DNA of 64,000 nt. It comes from Pontiella desulfatans (GTDB lineage: Bacteria > Verrucomicrobiota > Kiritimatiellia > Kiritimatiellales > Pontiellaceae). The notes under the pieces are model-generated. The model worked only from the letters and a program-made list of their open reading frames with translations. It ran no database searches and was not told the origin of the DNA. The translations under genes and the position numbers were made by a program. The first letter of the stretch is position 1; each line of letters begins with the position of its first letter. The DNA lies in the NCBI RefSeq assembly GCF_900890425.1, contig NZ_CAAHFG010000002.1:62001-126000 (forward strand), written 5' to 3'. Of the stretch, positions 32,801 to 41,877 are shown piece by piece.

Positions 32801-32842
32801 GTGTTGCAGTTGTGCTGACGGCCGTCAATATAACTGCAACAT
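32801..32842. repeat. 42-nt palindrome, upstream copy of PaaX-like element 1
   Basis: Same 11-3-14-3-11 layout as 31942-31983: outer arms GTGTTGCAGTT/AACTGCAACAT and centre TGACGGCCGTCA. It lies 8 bases before the ATG of the PaaX-like gene. On that gene's strand the core reads TTGACGGCCGTC, so it might also carry a -35-like box. Confidence 0.95.
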
Positions 32843-32997
32843 TTGCCGTGGAGCTTAGGGTGGATTGGGTGGAACAATCGGAGATGGAAAGGGTTGCATT
32901 CCGGGGGGAAAGCTATATCTTCGCGCCTCATTTCATAACCCGATACCGAATAACCAATAACAATTTACCGGAGCCGCGGCTCCGCCGGAGGCTCCGA

Positions 32998-34806
32998 ATG
33001 GCCCAGGAAATCAGGAATATCGCGATCATTGCGCACGTCGACCACGGCAAAACCACGCTGGTGGACGAGATCATCAAGCAGGCTGAGCTATTTCGCGACA
33101 ACGAGGATATGCAGGAATGCTTGCTCGATAGCAACGACCTAGAGCGCGAACGCGGTATTACGATCCTTTCCAAGAATATCAGCGTCAACTACAAGGGCGT
33201 TAAGGTCAACGTGATCGACACCCCCGGCCATAGCGACTTTGGCGGGCAGGTGGAGCGCGTGCTAAACCTCGCCGACGGCGTGCTCCTGCTGGTCGATGCA
33301 GCCGAGGGCCCCATGCCCCAGACCCGCTTCGTGCTGGACAAGGCCTTGGAGCTGGATCTGAAGCCGGTGGTGATCATTAATAAGATCGATAAGCCCGACG
33401 CCCGTCCGGACGTGATCCACGATCTGGTGTTCGACCTCTTCGTTGAACTTGAAGCCAACGACGACCAGCTCGATTTCCCGATGCTTTACTGCTCCGGCAA
33501 GGATGGCTGGGCGGATACCGTGCTTGATGGGCCGCGCGATTCGATGCTGCCGCTGATGGATGCGGTGCTCGAGCACATCCCCGCGCCGAAGGTGAACGAG
33601 GGTCCCGTCCAGATGCAGGTGACCTCCATCGACTACAACGACTATGTCGGCCGTATCGGCGTGGGCCGCGTCTACCGCGGAACGCTTAACACCAAGCAGC
33701 CGCTCATGCACATCCGCCGCGACGGAACCCTGGAGCAAACCCGCATCAAGAAGCTCTTTACCTTCGAAGGGCTTGGGCGCAATGAAGTCGAGGAAGTCCC
33801 CTGCGGCGACCTCTGCGCGATCGTCGGGATTCCCGATATCGACATCGGCGACTGCATTACCGATTTTGAAACCCCCGAAAGCTTGCCGCCGATCCACATC
33901 GATGAGCCGACGCTTTCGATGACCTTCAGCGTGAACGATTCGCCCTTCTATGGACAGGACGGCAAATATGTGACCAGCCGGCATCTTCGCGAGCGCCTGC
34001 TGAAGGAGACCGAGCGCGACGTGGCGCTGCGCGTCGAGGAAACCGGTGGCGACTCCTTCCGTGTTAGCGGCCGCGGGGTGCTGCACCTTTCCATCCTGAT
34101 TGAAACCATGCGCCGCGAGGGCTTTGAAATGTCCGTTGCCCAACCCCAGGTGATCTTCAAGGAAAAGCACGGCAAGAAGGAGGAACCGATCGAAATCCTG
34201 CACATTGATGTGCCGGACGAATTTGCCGGCAAGGTGATCGAGCTTGCCGGAACCCGCAAGGGCGAGATGGTCGACATGGATCAGCACGGCCTGCGCAAGA
34301 CCATCCGTTTCCAGATTCCCACCCGAGGGCTGATCGGCCTGCGTTCCAGGATGCTCACCGCTTCGGCGGGCGAGGCGATCGTGACGCACCGGTTCCTGCA
34401 ATACGAACCCCACAAGGGCGCAATCCAGCAGCGCAACAACGGCGTGCTGATCTCCCAAGGCAAGGGCGCCGCAGTGGCTTTTGCGATCGATGGGCTGCAG
34501 CAGCGCGGCATCTTTTTCGTGAACCCCGGCGAGGAGTGCTACGAAGGCATGATCGTTGCCGAGCATTGTCTCGACAAGGACCTGGTCGTCAACATGCAGA
34601 AGGCCAAGCAGCTCACCAACGTCCGGGCCTCCGGCACCGACCGCGCCATGAAGATTGCCCCGGCGCAGGTGAAGAGCCTGGAGGAGGCGCTCGAATACAT
34701 CGCCGCCGACGAGCTGGTCGAAATCACCCCCCACAACATCCGCATGCGCAAGAAGATGCTCACCGAAAACGAGCGCAAGCGCTTCAGCCGCCAGAAGGAA
34801 AGCTAG
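32998..34806 (+). CDS. typA: Ribosome-associated translational GTPase TypA/BipA
   Basis: 602 residues from the ATG at 32998, with GGAGG 6 bases upstream; the frame runs further upstream through the element-1 palindrome but lacks a better start. G motifs: G1 [11 protein letters not shown]3 [11 protein letters not shown]4 INKIDKPDA. Domains II, III and V and the BipA-specific C-terminus follow ([47 protein letters not shown]). It assists 50S subunit assembly and stress adaptation. The leader contains the palindrome GGAGCCGCGGCTCC at 32970-32983 next to the Shine-Dalgarno site, which might modulate access. Confidence 0.97.
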   Translation: MAQEIRNIAIIAHVDHGKTTLVDEIIKQAELFRDNEDMQECLLDSNDLERERGITILSKNISVNYKGVKVNVIDTPGHSDFGGQVERVLNLADGVLLLVDAAEGPMPQTRFVLDKALELDLKPVVIINKIDKPDARPDVIHDLVFDLFVELEANDDQLDFPMLYCSGKDGWADTVLDGPRDSMLPLMDAVLEHIPAPKVNEGPVQMQVTSIDYNDYVGRIGVGRVYRGTLNTKQPLMHIRRDGTLEQTRIKKLFTFEGLGRNEVEEVPCGDLCAIVGIPDIDIGDCITDFETPESLPPIHIDEPTLSMTFSVNDSPFYGQDGKYVTSRHLRERLLKETERDVALRVEETGGDSFRVSGRGVLHLSILIETMRREGFEMSVAQPQVIFKEKHGKKEEPIEILHIDVPDEFAGKVIELAGTRKGEMVDMDQHGLRKTIRFQIPTRGLIGLRSRMLTASAGEAIVTHRFLQYEPHKGAIQQRNNGVLISQGKGAAVAFAIDGLQQRGIFFVNPGEECYEGMIVAEHCLDKDLVVNMQKAKQLTNVRASGTDRAMKIAPAQVKSLEEALEYIAADELVEITPHNIRMRKKMLTENERKRFSRQKES

Positions 34807-34823
34807 TTTTCTTTCGGAACCTC

Positions 34824-34869
34824 GCAAAGACCGCAAAAAGACGCTCCTTGGCGGTCTTTGCATTTTTGC
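34824..34869 (+). terminator. Terminator of typA
   Basis: GCAAAGACCGC (34824-34834) pairs with GCGGTCTTTGC (34851-34861), followed by ATTTTTGCTT. It resembles the AACCGC/GCGGTT palindromes near the Hsp70 genes and may be a repeat co-opted as terminator. Confidence 0.75.
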
Positions 34870-35045
34870 TTCGTTAGAGTTTCGTAAACCCTTGGGATAA
34901 GGGTTGCTTTCCCCGTATTTGGTTATAAGCTTTCGGCATACCATTCAGGACGTGCCGCGGGTCGTCAGGGAAGCCACGGGGTTTCCGGAAGCCGAACGAG
35001 TCGGGACAGGCGTGGTGTGCCGGGTGGGGGAGATGGGATAGGAAA
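34870..35045 (+). promoter_or_regulatory. Possible structured leader of the RRM protein gene
   Basis: About 175 bases without a gene, with GC-rich, partly self-complementary sequence (CCACGGGGTTTCCGG and neighbours) directly upstream of an RNA-binding protein gene. Leaders of such genes are often regulatory. No known riboswitch is recognised. Confidence 0.3.
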
Positions 35046-35408
35046 ATGGAAAAGAGACTGTATGTGGGAAACCTTTCCTACAATTCTACCGAGGATGACC
35101 TAGAGGCCTTGTTCCAGCAGGCTGGAACCGTCGTTTCGTGCCAGCTGATGCTCGACAAGTTCACCAGCCGCTCGCGCGGGTTTGCATTCGTTGAAATGGA
35201 GACCCACGAAGAAGCCAACAAGGCCGTTGAAATGTTCAATGAGAAGCCGCTCGATGGCCGCGACCTGCGGGTCAATATTGCCAAGCCCCGCGAAGAGCGT
35301 CCCCCGCGCCGGGAAGGTGGAGGCGGCGGCTATGGAGGCGGCCGTGGCGGTGGCCATGGCGGCCGCGAGCGCAGTGGCCGTGGCGGTGGAAACCGCGAAC
35401 GCTACTGA
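35046..35408 (+). CDS. Glycine-rich RRM RNA-binding protein
   Basis: 120 residues. One RNA recognition motif (residues 3-80) with RNP2 LYVGNL and RNP1 RGFAFVEM, followed by a basic spacer (KPREERPPRREG) and a Gly/Arg-rich tail (GGGGGYGGGRGGGHGGRERS). This is the bacterial Rbp type known from cyanobacteria and PVC bacteria, often cold-induced and acting in RNA folding or mRNA localisation. A strong terminator follows. Confidence 0.95.
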   Translation: MEKRLYVGNLSYNSTEDDLEALFQQAGTVVSCQLMLDKFTSRSRGFAFVEMETHEEANKAVEMFNEKPLDGRDLRVNIAKPREERPPRREGGGGGYGGGRGGGHGGRERSGRGGGNRERY

Positions 35409-35433
35409 TCCTTCCCGTAGGTGGAAGAGACCA

Positions 35434-35464
35434 GGCCCGGGCTTCCGCCCGGGCTTTTTTGCTT
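35434..35464 (+). terminator. Rho-independent terminator of the RRM gene
   Basis: GCCCGGGC-TTCC-GCCCGGGC followed by TTTTTTGCTTTT, 25 bases past the stop codon. Confidence 0.93.
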
Positions 35465-35476
35465 TTCCGGCAACCC

Positions 35477-37066
35477 TTACCCGCAGGTGATGCCCGCCCA
35501 GAGGATCCAGGGTCCGCCGCATCCGGCTTCGACGCTTTCCTTGTGGTATTTGCCGCAACCGCCCCATTTGTTGATCGGTTCGCTTCCCGTTTCGTTCATG
35601 GGGTCTTCTTCCGAAATGACGCTTTTCGCAAGGATCGATCCCAGCAGGCGCGGCACGGGATCGGAGAGTTCGATGTGTCCGCCCTGCGGGCCGAGAAACA
35701 GCTTGCCGGTGCGCTTGCCGCCCTTCACCTCTTCCAGGTATTCCGTGCCCGCCGTGAGGCCCATGCCCTTCGGGTCCTCCATGCCGCCATGCGCGTGCTC
35801 GGCAATAAAGCCGTTGCCGCATAGCTCGGCCAGCTCGTCGAGGGTTTTGTCGCCGGCGGTAAAGTAGGTGTTGGTCTGGCGCGGCATCAGCGGGCGTTTC
35901 CAGCTCTCGCGCTTGCCGTTCGATTGGCGTGGCGACGGGCCGTTGATGTCGCCGACCAGCGACGACATCAGATCGTTCATCGGTGACGACAACTTGCCTT
36001 CGTCGAGGATCACCTGCGGACGGGCAATGAAGCCTTCGTCGTCGAAAAAGTGGGTGCCGTTCACGCCGTAGGGTATTTTGCCCATCGCAAAGACGCCCGC
36101 GTTGTTGATGATGGATGCGTGTTCGTTTCCAACGAGTGTTCCGCTTCTTTTCAGGCCGGGGGCGCAGCTGCGGCCAAGGCGGCAGGTGTCGCCCTCCTGC
36201 GTGTGGCCGAAGGCTTCGTGGGCAATCACGCCGGTCACATCGGGGCCGGTGATGATGCGGTAGCGGCCCGGCTGGATCCGTTCCGCGTGTTCAACCTTGT
36301 TGGCGGTCTCGACGAGTTGGGCAATCAGCTCTTCATGGATCGTTGCGCCTGCCTCGGCACCGGCCATGCCTCCGATAATGTCGCGCACGGTTTTGCCGGA
36401 TGGCGTGATGGCGTAGAGATAGTAGAGGCTCGAGAAGAGCGACTGCGACATCATGCGCGTGCGGTCGGCAAACAGACGGGTCTTCACCTTGCGGCGGATC
36501 ATGCAGCCGGCCGAGGCGAGCTTGTCGCCGCCCTCCTTCATGATCGCTTCCTTGATGGCCTTGGAGCGCGCGGCGGTTTCGGCCTTGCTCATCGATTCGG
36601 AGAGGGACGGATCGTAGGCGCTGCCGAAATGGACCGGGGTTCCGGCTTGTGGCAGTTCCCCGCCGATCAGGATCTGTTCGCGGATCGGTTCGGCGAATGC
36701 TTCGAGCGGTTCGTCGCTCCAGCTGGGCGGTGTGTAGACCGGCGGTTTTTCCAGGGTTTGGAAATAGTCCAGTGCTTCGGCTTTCAGCGTTTCGGCGGCT
36801 GCAAGCAATGCGGCTTCATCGAAGTTGTTGGTTGCGTATTCAAAGTTGCGCCGGCCGGCGAGGATACGCAGCACGATGCCGCGGTCCATGGTGAGTCCGG
36901 TTGCCTCGGTTTGGCTGACATGGCTCTGGAACTGATCGAGATCCTCCAGCACGGCGAAGGCGTAGAGCTTGTCTTGCGCTCCGGCCTCCAGGGTGTGGAC
37001 CAGCTTTTCAAGGGTGGGGAAAAAGGCGCGGAGTTCATCGGTGAGCGGGTAGGGGATGGTGTTCAT
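35477..37066 (-). CDS. tldD: TldD-family metalloprotease
   Basis: 529 residues from the ATG at 37066; the frame upstream belongs to the preceding gene. The catalytic zinc motif is HEAFGHTQEGD (HExxxH) near residue 285, followed by GTHFFDDEGF and a long C-terminal barrel. TldD pairs with TldE/PmbA to form a heterodimeric protease that cleaves unfolded peptides inside a closed chamber and matures some modified peptides. The preceding gene (37066-38442) is the matching PmbA-type subunit; stop and start overlap by one base (TAATG), so the two are translationally coupled. The C-terminus carries an unusual KWGGCGKYHKESVEAGCGG tail. Confidence 0.9.
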   Translation of the reverse strand: MNTIPYPLTDELRAFFPTLEKLVHTLEAGAQDKLYAFAVLEDLDQFQSHVSQTEATGLTMDRGIVLRILAGRRNFEYATNNFDEAALLAAAETLKAEALDYFQTLEKPPVYTPPSWSDEPLEAFAEPIREQILIGGELPQAGTPVHFGSAYDPSLSESMSKAETAARSKAIKEAIMKEGGDKLASAGCMIRRKVKTRLFADRTRMMSQSLFSSLYYLYAITPSGKTVRDIIGGMAGAEAGATIHEELIAQLVETANKVEHAERIQPGRYRIITGPDVTGVIAHEAFGHTQEGDTCRLGRSCAPGLKRSGTLVGNEHASIINNAGVFAMGKIPYGVNGTHFFDDEGFIARPQVILDEGKLSSPMNDLMSSLVGDINGPSPRQSNGKRESWKRPLMPRQTNTYFTAGDKTLDELAELCGNGFIAEHAHGGMEDPKGMGLTAGTEYLEEVKGGKRTGKLFLGPQGGHIELSDPVPRLLGSILAKSVISEEDPMNETGSEPINKWGGCGKYHKESVEAGCGGPWILWAGITCG

Positions 37067-38442
37067 TATTCGGCTCCTTTCGTCTGGCCGGCGATGGAAA
37101 CGCCTTTGGTGATGAGCATGGAATCGGGGCCGCGGTAGCCCAGGGGCGGGGCATAGCTGCTCTTGGGCACGTTCACGGTGCCGAGGGTTGCGGAGAGCTT
37201 GCAACCGGTAAAGTTGTCCTTCAGGTTGCCGGAAACCACACCGCCTTTCACCAGCGTGACGGTGCCATCGGCCGCATGGTGTTTCCCGAGTTTGATTTCG
37301 GAGCTCCAGGTGAGTTTCTGGGAATCGATCAGCAACGAGGAAAACTTGATGACTTCCACATATTCCAATCCCGTGAGGTTTTCCTTGGCCAATGTGCCCG
37401 GCTCAACCACCAGGTTGCCGCTGAGTCCGTTGGGTTCCAAACCAAGGTATTGCCCGAACCGGTTTCCGATCACACGGTTCTTCACTTGATTGCCTTCAAT
37501 CAGTGCCCCGCCTTTCGCGGGGAGGCCGTCGATGGCGTAGGCAGAAGAGAGCACCATGCAGGGGATCGTCGGATCGAGGCTAAGGTTCAGCGCATCGCCT
37601 TCCCCGCCTCCAAGTTGGTCGCCGGCCTTGAGGAAAGGCAGTTTGAGATATTCGTTGGTGCAATTGAGCTGTTGCAGCAGGGCTTCGAGCATTTGCGAGA
37701 GTGCATCCTTCCCGATCAGGATGGTTGCACCGTCTTGGGTTTCCGGCTCCTGGCTGTCGCCGAGAACGGAAACCTGCAGTGCGCACTCCTGGAGAAAGCC
37801 CTGCACGTTCAGGTCGTCGACGGTGACGGAGGTGGTGTGCTCGTGGACTTCCTTATCGTTTTTCTGTCCGGCCTTTTCCATGGCCGCTTCCAAATAGAGT
37901 TCGCTCAGCTCGGTTTCATAGGCAAGGCCTTCGGAGTTGGTTTGGATTCCGAGGCTGTAGTTGACGAACAGCTCGGCCGAGTTCAGGTGGCACCCTGCGG
38001 TGGCGGCGAAGGCCGCCGTGAACTGGTTCTCGATTTTTTCGGCGACGCTTTCCGGGTTGTCGCGGACATCCGGATCGCATGTTTCAACGGCAACCGGTTC
38101 GGCGGCCGGCGGTGCGGCGAGCTTCCAGGCTTTGTTCTGTCCGCATACGGCAAGGGCGATGGCCTCCCTCAGTTGATCTTCGATCGGCTGGTAGGCCACG
38201 AGGTCGATCATTGCGGTTCCGACCATGCCCTCGGTTTCGGACGGGATGTAGATGGAAAGCTTGAAGGCCTCCCCATCGACGCGGCGACTCTGGTGGCAGG
38301 AAAGCGCGGAACCGTCGGGGGAGGAAAATAGACGCTGCAGACTGCGCGAAGCAGTTGCGTTCAGGCTCCAGCCTGTCAGCGTGCCGGCTTCAACCAGCGC
38401 CTTCAGTTGGGCGGTGACTTCGTTGATGAATAGTTGATTCAT
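37066..38442 (-). CDS. PmbA/TldE-like subunit of a TldD-type protease
   Basis: 458 residues from the ATG at 38442. It shares the TldD/PmbA fold (N-terminal domain up to about 200; C-terminal motifs GDALNLSLDPTIPCM, LVVEPGTLAKENL and VKGGVVSGNL) but lacks the HExxxH site, as PmbA subunits do. It forms the non-catalytic half of the protease with the next gene. The longer frame to 38532 has no RBS; the ATG at 38442 has GAGGTCC upstream. Confidence 0.85.
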   Translation of the reverse strand: MNQLFINEVTAQLKALVEAGTLTGWSLNATASRSLQRLFSSPDGSALSCHQSRRVDGEAFKLSIYIPSETEGMVGTAMIDLVAYQPIEDQLREAIALAVCGQNKAWKLAAPPAAEPVAVETCDPDVRDNPESVAEKIENQFTAAFAATAGCHLNSAELFVNYSLGIQTNSEGLAYETELSELYLEAAMEKAGQKNDKEVHEHTTSVTVDDLNVQGFLQECALQVSVLGDSQEPETQDGATILIGKDALSQMLEALLQQLNCTNEYLKLPFLKAGDQLGGGEGDALNLSLDPTIPCMVLSSAYAIDGLPAKGGALIEGNQVKNRVIGNRFGQYLGLEPNGLSGNLVVEPGTLAKENLTGLEYVEVIKFSSLLIDSQKLTWSSEIKLGKHHAADGTVTLVKGGVVSGNLKDNFTGCKLSATLGTVNVPKSSYAPPLGYRGPDSMLITKGVSIAGQTKGAE

Positions 38443-38580
38443 AGGACCTCGGTAATGATGTGAATGCGGGACAGGATAATTAAATGGCAGGATAAAGCCG
38501 CACCCAAATAAGTAAAATGTGAAGCATGTCATTGGCGGTGTTCATCCACCTGCCGCGCCTCCTGATTCAGGGATCGGTTA

Positions 38581-38614
38581 TAAAAAACGCCCGCCCCAGG
38601 GAAGGAGGGCGGAC
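38581..38614 (-). terminator. Terminator of the YceI gene
   Basis: On the minus strand, CGCCCTCC...GGGGCGGGCG is followed by TTTTTTAT, 32 bases after the YceI stop codon. Confidence 0.85.
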
Positions 38615-38645
38615 GTCCGGTTGTTTGGGGGAGGAGATTCGGGAA

Positions 38646-39209
38646 TTATTTCGTGCCGGCTTCCACTTCGATGCTGATCTTTACTTCGTCGCCTATCACG
38701 GCTGCGGGGGCGTGGTCGATGCCGAGCTCGCGCCGATTGAGCGAGGTGTTGCATTCAACGCCGATAATCTTCCCGCCTTGGCGTCCGTCCACCGGACCGT
38801 TGATGGTGACGGGGAGCACGACGTTCCGGTCAATCCCGAGCAAGTTCAGGTTGCCGGTGACTTCGAATTCGTTTTCGCCGGTTTTTTTGATGGAGGTGCT
38901 CTTGAAGGTGATTTGCGGGAACTTGGCCACATTGAAGAAGTCCTCGTCGCGCAGGTGCTCGTCCCGCTTTTCATTGTTGGTGTCGATGCTGGCCGCCTGA
39001 ATGGTGCCTTGGGCGGATTTCAGCGTTTTGCTGGCAACATCATAGTCGATCGTACCCTCGAAGGTGTTGAACGTGCCCTTGGTGTTGCTCACCATCATAT
39101 GCTTGGCCGCAAAGCCGATCTCGGCATGGCCGGTATCGATCGTGAAGGTCTCCGCGCTGGCACCGATCGTCAGCACACATAAAACCGAAATCATGAAAAT
39201 TCGAATCAT
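38646..39209 (-). CDS. Periplasmic YceI-family protein
   Basis: 187 residues. Signal peptide MIRIFMISVLCVLTIGASA, then the YceI lipocalin-like barrel: TFTIDTGHAEIGFAAKHMMV, GTFNTFEGTIDYD, LRDEDFFNVAKFPQITFKS and DHAPAAVIGDEVKISIEVEA. Members bind long isoprenoid or fatty-acid-like ligands in the periplasm and are often induced by base or osmotic stress. Monocistronic, with its own terminator. Confidence 0.94.
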   Translation of the reverse strand: MIRIFMISVLCVLTIGASAETFTIDTGHAEIGFAAKHMMVSNTKGTFNTFEGTIDYDVASKTLKSAQGTIQAASIDTNNEKRDEHLRDEDFFNVAKFPQITFKSTSIKKTGENEFEVTGNLNLLGIDRNVVLPVTINGPVDGRQGGKIIGVECNTSLNRRELGIDHAPAAVIGDEVKISIEVEAGTK

Positions 39210-39305
39210 AATAAGCTCCTTGAACGCCCGTTATTATACAAAGAGAACCAAAATGGTACAGTATAAAGTTCGGGAAAATGAAAGGGGATTTCGGGGTGCA
39301 AAAAA

Positions 39306-39824
39306 TCAATAGGTCAGCAGGGCGTGGATGGGATTGCTGCCCAGCCTGGCCCGTCCGTTCAGGAAGCCGAGCTCCATCAGGAAGTCGCTTTCGACAATCT
39401 CCACATCGAAGTTGGTGCTGATCAAGTCGATGGTTGCCGCAACCGTTCCGCCGGTGGCCAACACATCGTCGATAATCAGAATGCGCTGGCCGGGTTTGAA
39501 GGCATCGGAATGGATTTCAACGGTGTCGGTTCCGTATTCGAGCTCATAGGTCTGCTGGTGTACGGCGTGGGGCAATTTGCCAGGTTTGCGTACCAGACAG
39601 GTGCCGGCGCCGAGTGCATAGGCGAGGGCCGAGGCAAAGATGAAGCCACGGGCTTCGATGCCCACCACCATGTCGATCTGGTTGCCGGCATGCCGCTCCT
39701 TGAACAGGTCGATGGCCAGTTTGAAGGTGGCGGGATCGGCGAGCAACGGGGTGATGTCCTTGAAGCCGACGCCGGGTTTGGGAAAGTCGGGAATATCGCG
39801 GATGGCGGCTTTGAGTTGTTCCAT
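39306..39824 (-). CDS. apt: Adenine phosphoribosyltransferase
   Basis: 172 residues, the usual length. It converts adenine and PRPP to AMP (purine salvage). Motifs: IPDFPKPGVGFKDITPLLAD at the N-terminus, VVGIEARGFIFASALAYALG, the hood KPGKLPHAV, and the PRPP-binding loop ILIIDDVLATGGTVAA. An RBS (CAGGAGAAC) precedes the ATG. Confidence 0.97.
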   Translation of the reverse strand: MEQLKAAIRDIPDFPKPGVGFKDITPLLADPATFKLAIDLFKERHAGNQIDMVVGIEARGFIFASALAYALGAGTCLVRKPGKLPHAVHQQTYELEYGTDTVEIHSDAFKPGQRILIIDDVLATGGTVAATIDLISTNFDVEIVESDFLMELGFLNGRARLGSNPIHALLTY

Positions 39825-39940
39825 GGTGAAAGTTCTCCTGTTGAAGTGTCGTTAAGCTAACCGTTTGAGGGAGGAAGTAAAAATTGCTCCGTTTCTTCTC
39901 GGCTTCGGGAATGGCAGCGCGCCTAGCAGGGCTTTCCGGT

Positions 39941-40771
39941 CTACTGCTTGCGGGTAATCAGCCCCATGAAATTGTAGATCATCCGCGCAACCAGGAAATC
40001 CGGCGCATGCAGCTTTTCAATCGGGGCCAGTTCCACAACGTCGAACCCGATCACGGTCTTGTGCCCCGCAATCTGTTCGAGGCATTCCATCGCCTGGAAC
40101 CAATCGAGTCCGCCGGGTTCCGGCGTGCCGGTCGCCGGCATGATGGATGGATCGAGTCCATCGACGTCGAACGTCACATACACCTTTTCCGGAAAGTCGT
40201 CCGGCAACAGCTTGTCGGGGATTCCGCTGCGGCCGATTTCATACCCATCGAGATAGGGGATGCTCTTCTCCTTCCGCAACTCCACTTCCGGGAGCGAGAG
40301 CGCCCGGACGCCGATCTGGAAAAGCGGGATGCCCAGCTCGACCGCATGGCGCAGGGCGCAGGCATGGCTGAGCGGATCGCCCTCGTATTCCCGGCGAAGG
40401 TCGGCATGCGCATCGAACTGGATCACGCCAAACGGTTCTCCGGACTCCTTCAGCGCCCGGAGGGCGGAGACCGTAACCGTATGCTCTCCCCCAAGCATGA
40501 CCGGGATCTTGCCCAGCTTCAGGACTTCCGCGATTTCCCGTTCGATGAACTCCAGGCTGTATTGCGCCGGGCGCGTGTGGATGCCGAACGCGCAGGGGCA
40601 GCTTTCGCCATCGTAGGCTTCCAGCTGGTACGATGCCTCGAGAATGGCCGTCGGCCCGTTGGCGGTGCCGCCGCCATACGAAACCGTCTTTTCGTAGGGC
40701 GCGGGAATCACATGGAACAGGCAATCCTCCGCCGGCATGTCCGGTACTTCCGATTCCAGAAATGTTTTCAT
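39941..40771 (-). CDS. speB: Agmatinase (ureohydrolase family)
   Basis: 276 residues. The two-Mn ureohydrolase site is seen in GGEHTVT, FDAHADLR and FDVDGLDPSIMPATGTPEPGG. It hydrolyses agmatine to putrescine and urea. The start overlaps the stop of nspC by 4 bases (ATGA), making it the last gene of a coupled polyamine operon. Together with speA at 48309 this supplies putrescine from arginine. Arginase is possible from the fold alone, but the context favours agmatinase. Confidence 0.93.
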   Translation of the reverse strand: MKTFLESEVPDMPAEDCLFHVIPAPYEKTVSYGGGTANGPTAILEASYQLEAYDGESCPCAFGIHTRPAQYSLEFIEREIAEVLKLGKIPVMLGGEHTVTVSALRALKESGEPFGVIQFDAHADLRREYEGDPLSHACALRHAVELGIPLFQIGVRALSLPEVELRKEKSIPYLDGYEIGRSGIPDKLLPDDFPEKVYVTFDVDGLDPSIMPATGTPEPGGLDWFQAMECLEQIAGHKTVIGFDVVELAPIEKLHAPDFLVARMIYNFMGLITRKQ

Positions 40772-41877
40772 GATAGGCGCCCCTTGTAGTCTCCATAATT
40801 GAATTCGCGGACCATCTCGACGGTGCCGTTCCGCCGGATCCCGATATCGGGATGCTGGATCCCGTTAAAGAAGGTGGTCTTCACCATCGAATAGTGGGCC
40901 ATGTCCTGGAAGGCCAGCCGGTCGCCGACCTTCAGTGCTTCGTCGAACGAATAGTCGCCGATCTGATCCCCCGCCAGGCAGCTGAGTCCCGCGAGCTTGT
41001 AGGTGTGCCCCTTCTCCTTCGGCAGGCCCGCCCCTTCGATTTCCGGGCGGTAGGGCATTTCCAGCACATCGGGCATGTGGCAGGTGCAGGAAACATCGAG
41101 AATCGCAATCGCCCCGTCGTTGTCGATGATGTCCAGCACGCGCGCAACCAGCACTCCGGCATTCAGCGCCACCGCTTCGCCGGGTTCGAGGATCACCTGC
41201 ACGCCGTACTTTTCCTTGAAGTCGCTAATCAGTTTGCAGAGCAGGTCGATGTCGTAGTCCGCGCGCGTGATGTGGTGCCCGCCGCCAAAGTTCACCCATT
41301 CCATCTGCGGCAGGATATCCCCGAATTTTTCCTCGACCGCCTTGAGCGTGGTTTCGAGATCATCGGAATTCTGTTCGCAGAGGGTGTGGAAGTGCAGGCC
41401 GGTAATGCCAGATAGATCCTGTCCTTCAAAATCCTTCCGCCGGATCCCGAGGCGCGATCCCGTCGCGCACGGATCATAGATGGCATGCGCCGGATCCTGT
41501 GTGGAGCATTCGGGGTTGATGCGCAGGCCGAGCTTAATGCCGGTGGTGTTCTGGGCACGGAAACGTTCCAGCTGCGCAAACGAATTAAAATCAATCTCAT
41601 CGCACAGCGTCAGCAGCTCCGCAAAATCGGCGTCGGAATAGGCGGCCGCAAAGGCGTGAACCTCTTTGCCGAACTCCTCGCGCCCCAGCCGCGCCTCCCA
41701 CGGCGAGCTCGCGCAGACGCCGTCGAGATATTCGCGGATGACCGGGAACAGCGGCCACATGGCAAAGCCCTTGAGCGCCAGCAAAACGGTGCATCCGGTT
41801 CGTGCTTTCACGGAAGCGAGTATTTCGCAGTTCCGGCGGATCAACTGTTCATCAACGATAAATGCGGGTGTTTTCAT
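40768..41877 (-). CDS. nspC: Carboxynorspermidine/carboxyspermidine decarboxylase
   Basis: 369 residues. Alanine-racemase-fold PLP decarboxylase of the NspC type: PLP lysine in VLLALKGFAMWP (near residue 35), VNFGGGHHITRADYD, ILEPGEAVALNAG, and the C-terminal active-site Cys region SCLAGDQIGDYSF. It decarboxylates carboxy(nor)spermidine to (nor)spermidine. It starts within the stop of the FAD dehydrogenase gene (ATGA) and ends within the start of speB. Confidence 0.96.
   Translation of the reverse strand: MKTPAFIVDEQLIRRNCEILASVKARTGCTVLLALKGFAMWPLFPVIREYLDGVCASSPWEARLGREEFGKEVHAFAAAYSDADFAELLTLCDEIDFNSFAQLERFRAQNTTGIKLGLRINPECSTQDPAHAIYDPCATGSRLGIRRKDFEGQDLSGITGLHFHTLCEQNSDDLETTLKAVEEKFGDILPQMEWVNFGGGHHITRADYDIDLLCKLISDFKEKYGVQVILEPGEAVALNAGVLVARVLDIIDNDGAIAILDVSCTCHMPDVLEMPYRPEIEGAGLPKEKGHTYKLAGLSCLAGDQIGDYSFDEALKVGDRLAFQDMAHYSMVKTTFFNGIQHPDIGIRRNGTVEMVREFNYGDYKGRLS

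Larger units (their letters stand above)
31942..32842 (-). mobile_element. Palindrome-bounded single-gene PaaX-like element 1 (proposed)
   Basis: A 901-base unit made of palindrome, gene and palindrome, inserted between ruvA and typA. The two 42-nt palindromes are in direct orientation. The same build with different arm sequence occurs at 44724-45625. Mobility is inferred from this repeat; no transposase is present. Confidence 0.55.

Noticed and set aside
32801-32828. Longer start of the element-1 PaaX-like gene (12 extra residues)
   Set aside because: It would begin inside the palindrome; the ATG at 32792 matches the start of the paralogue at 44774 (MDWQDFHNPDIS versus MKWVRFHHPDIS).
33262-34944. 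560-residue open frame on the minus strand
   Set aside because: Antisense of typA; the typA frame has all GTPase motifs and a good RBS.
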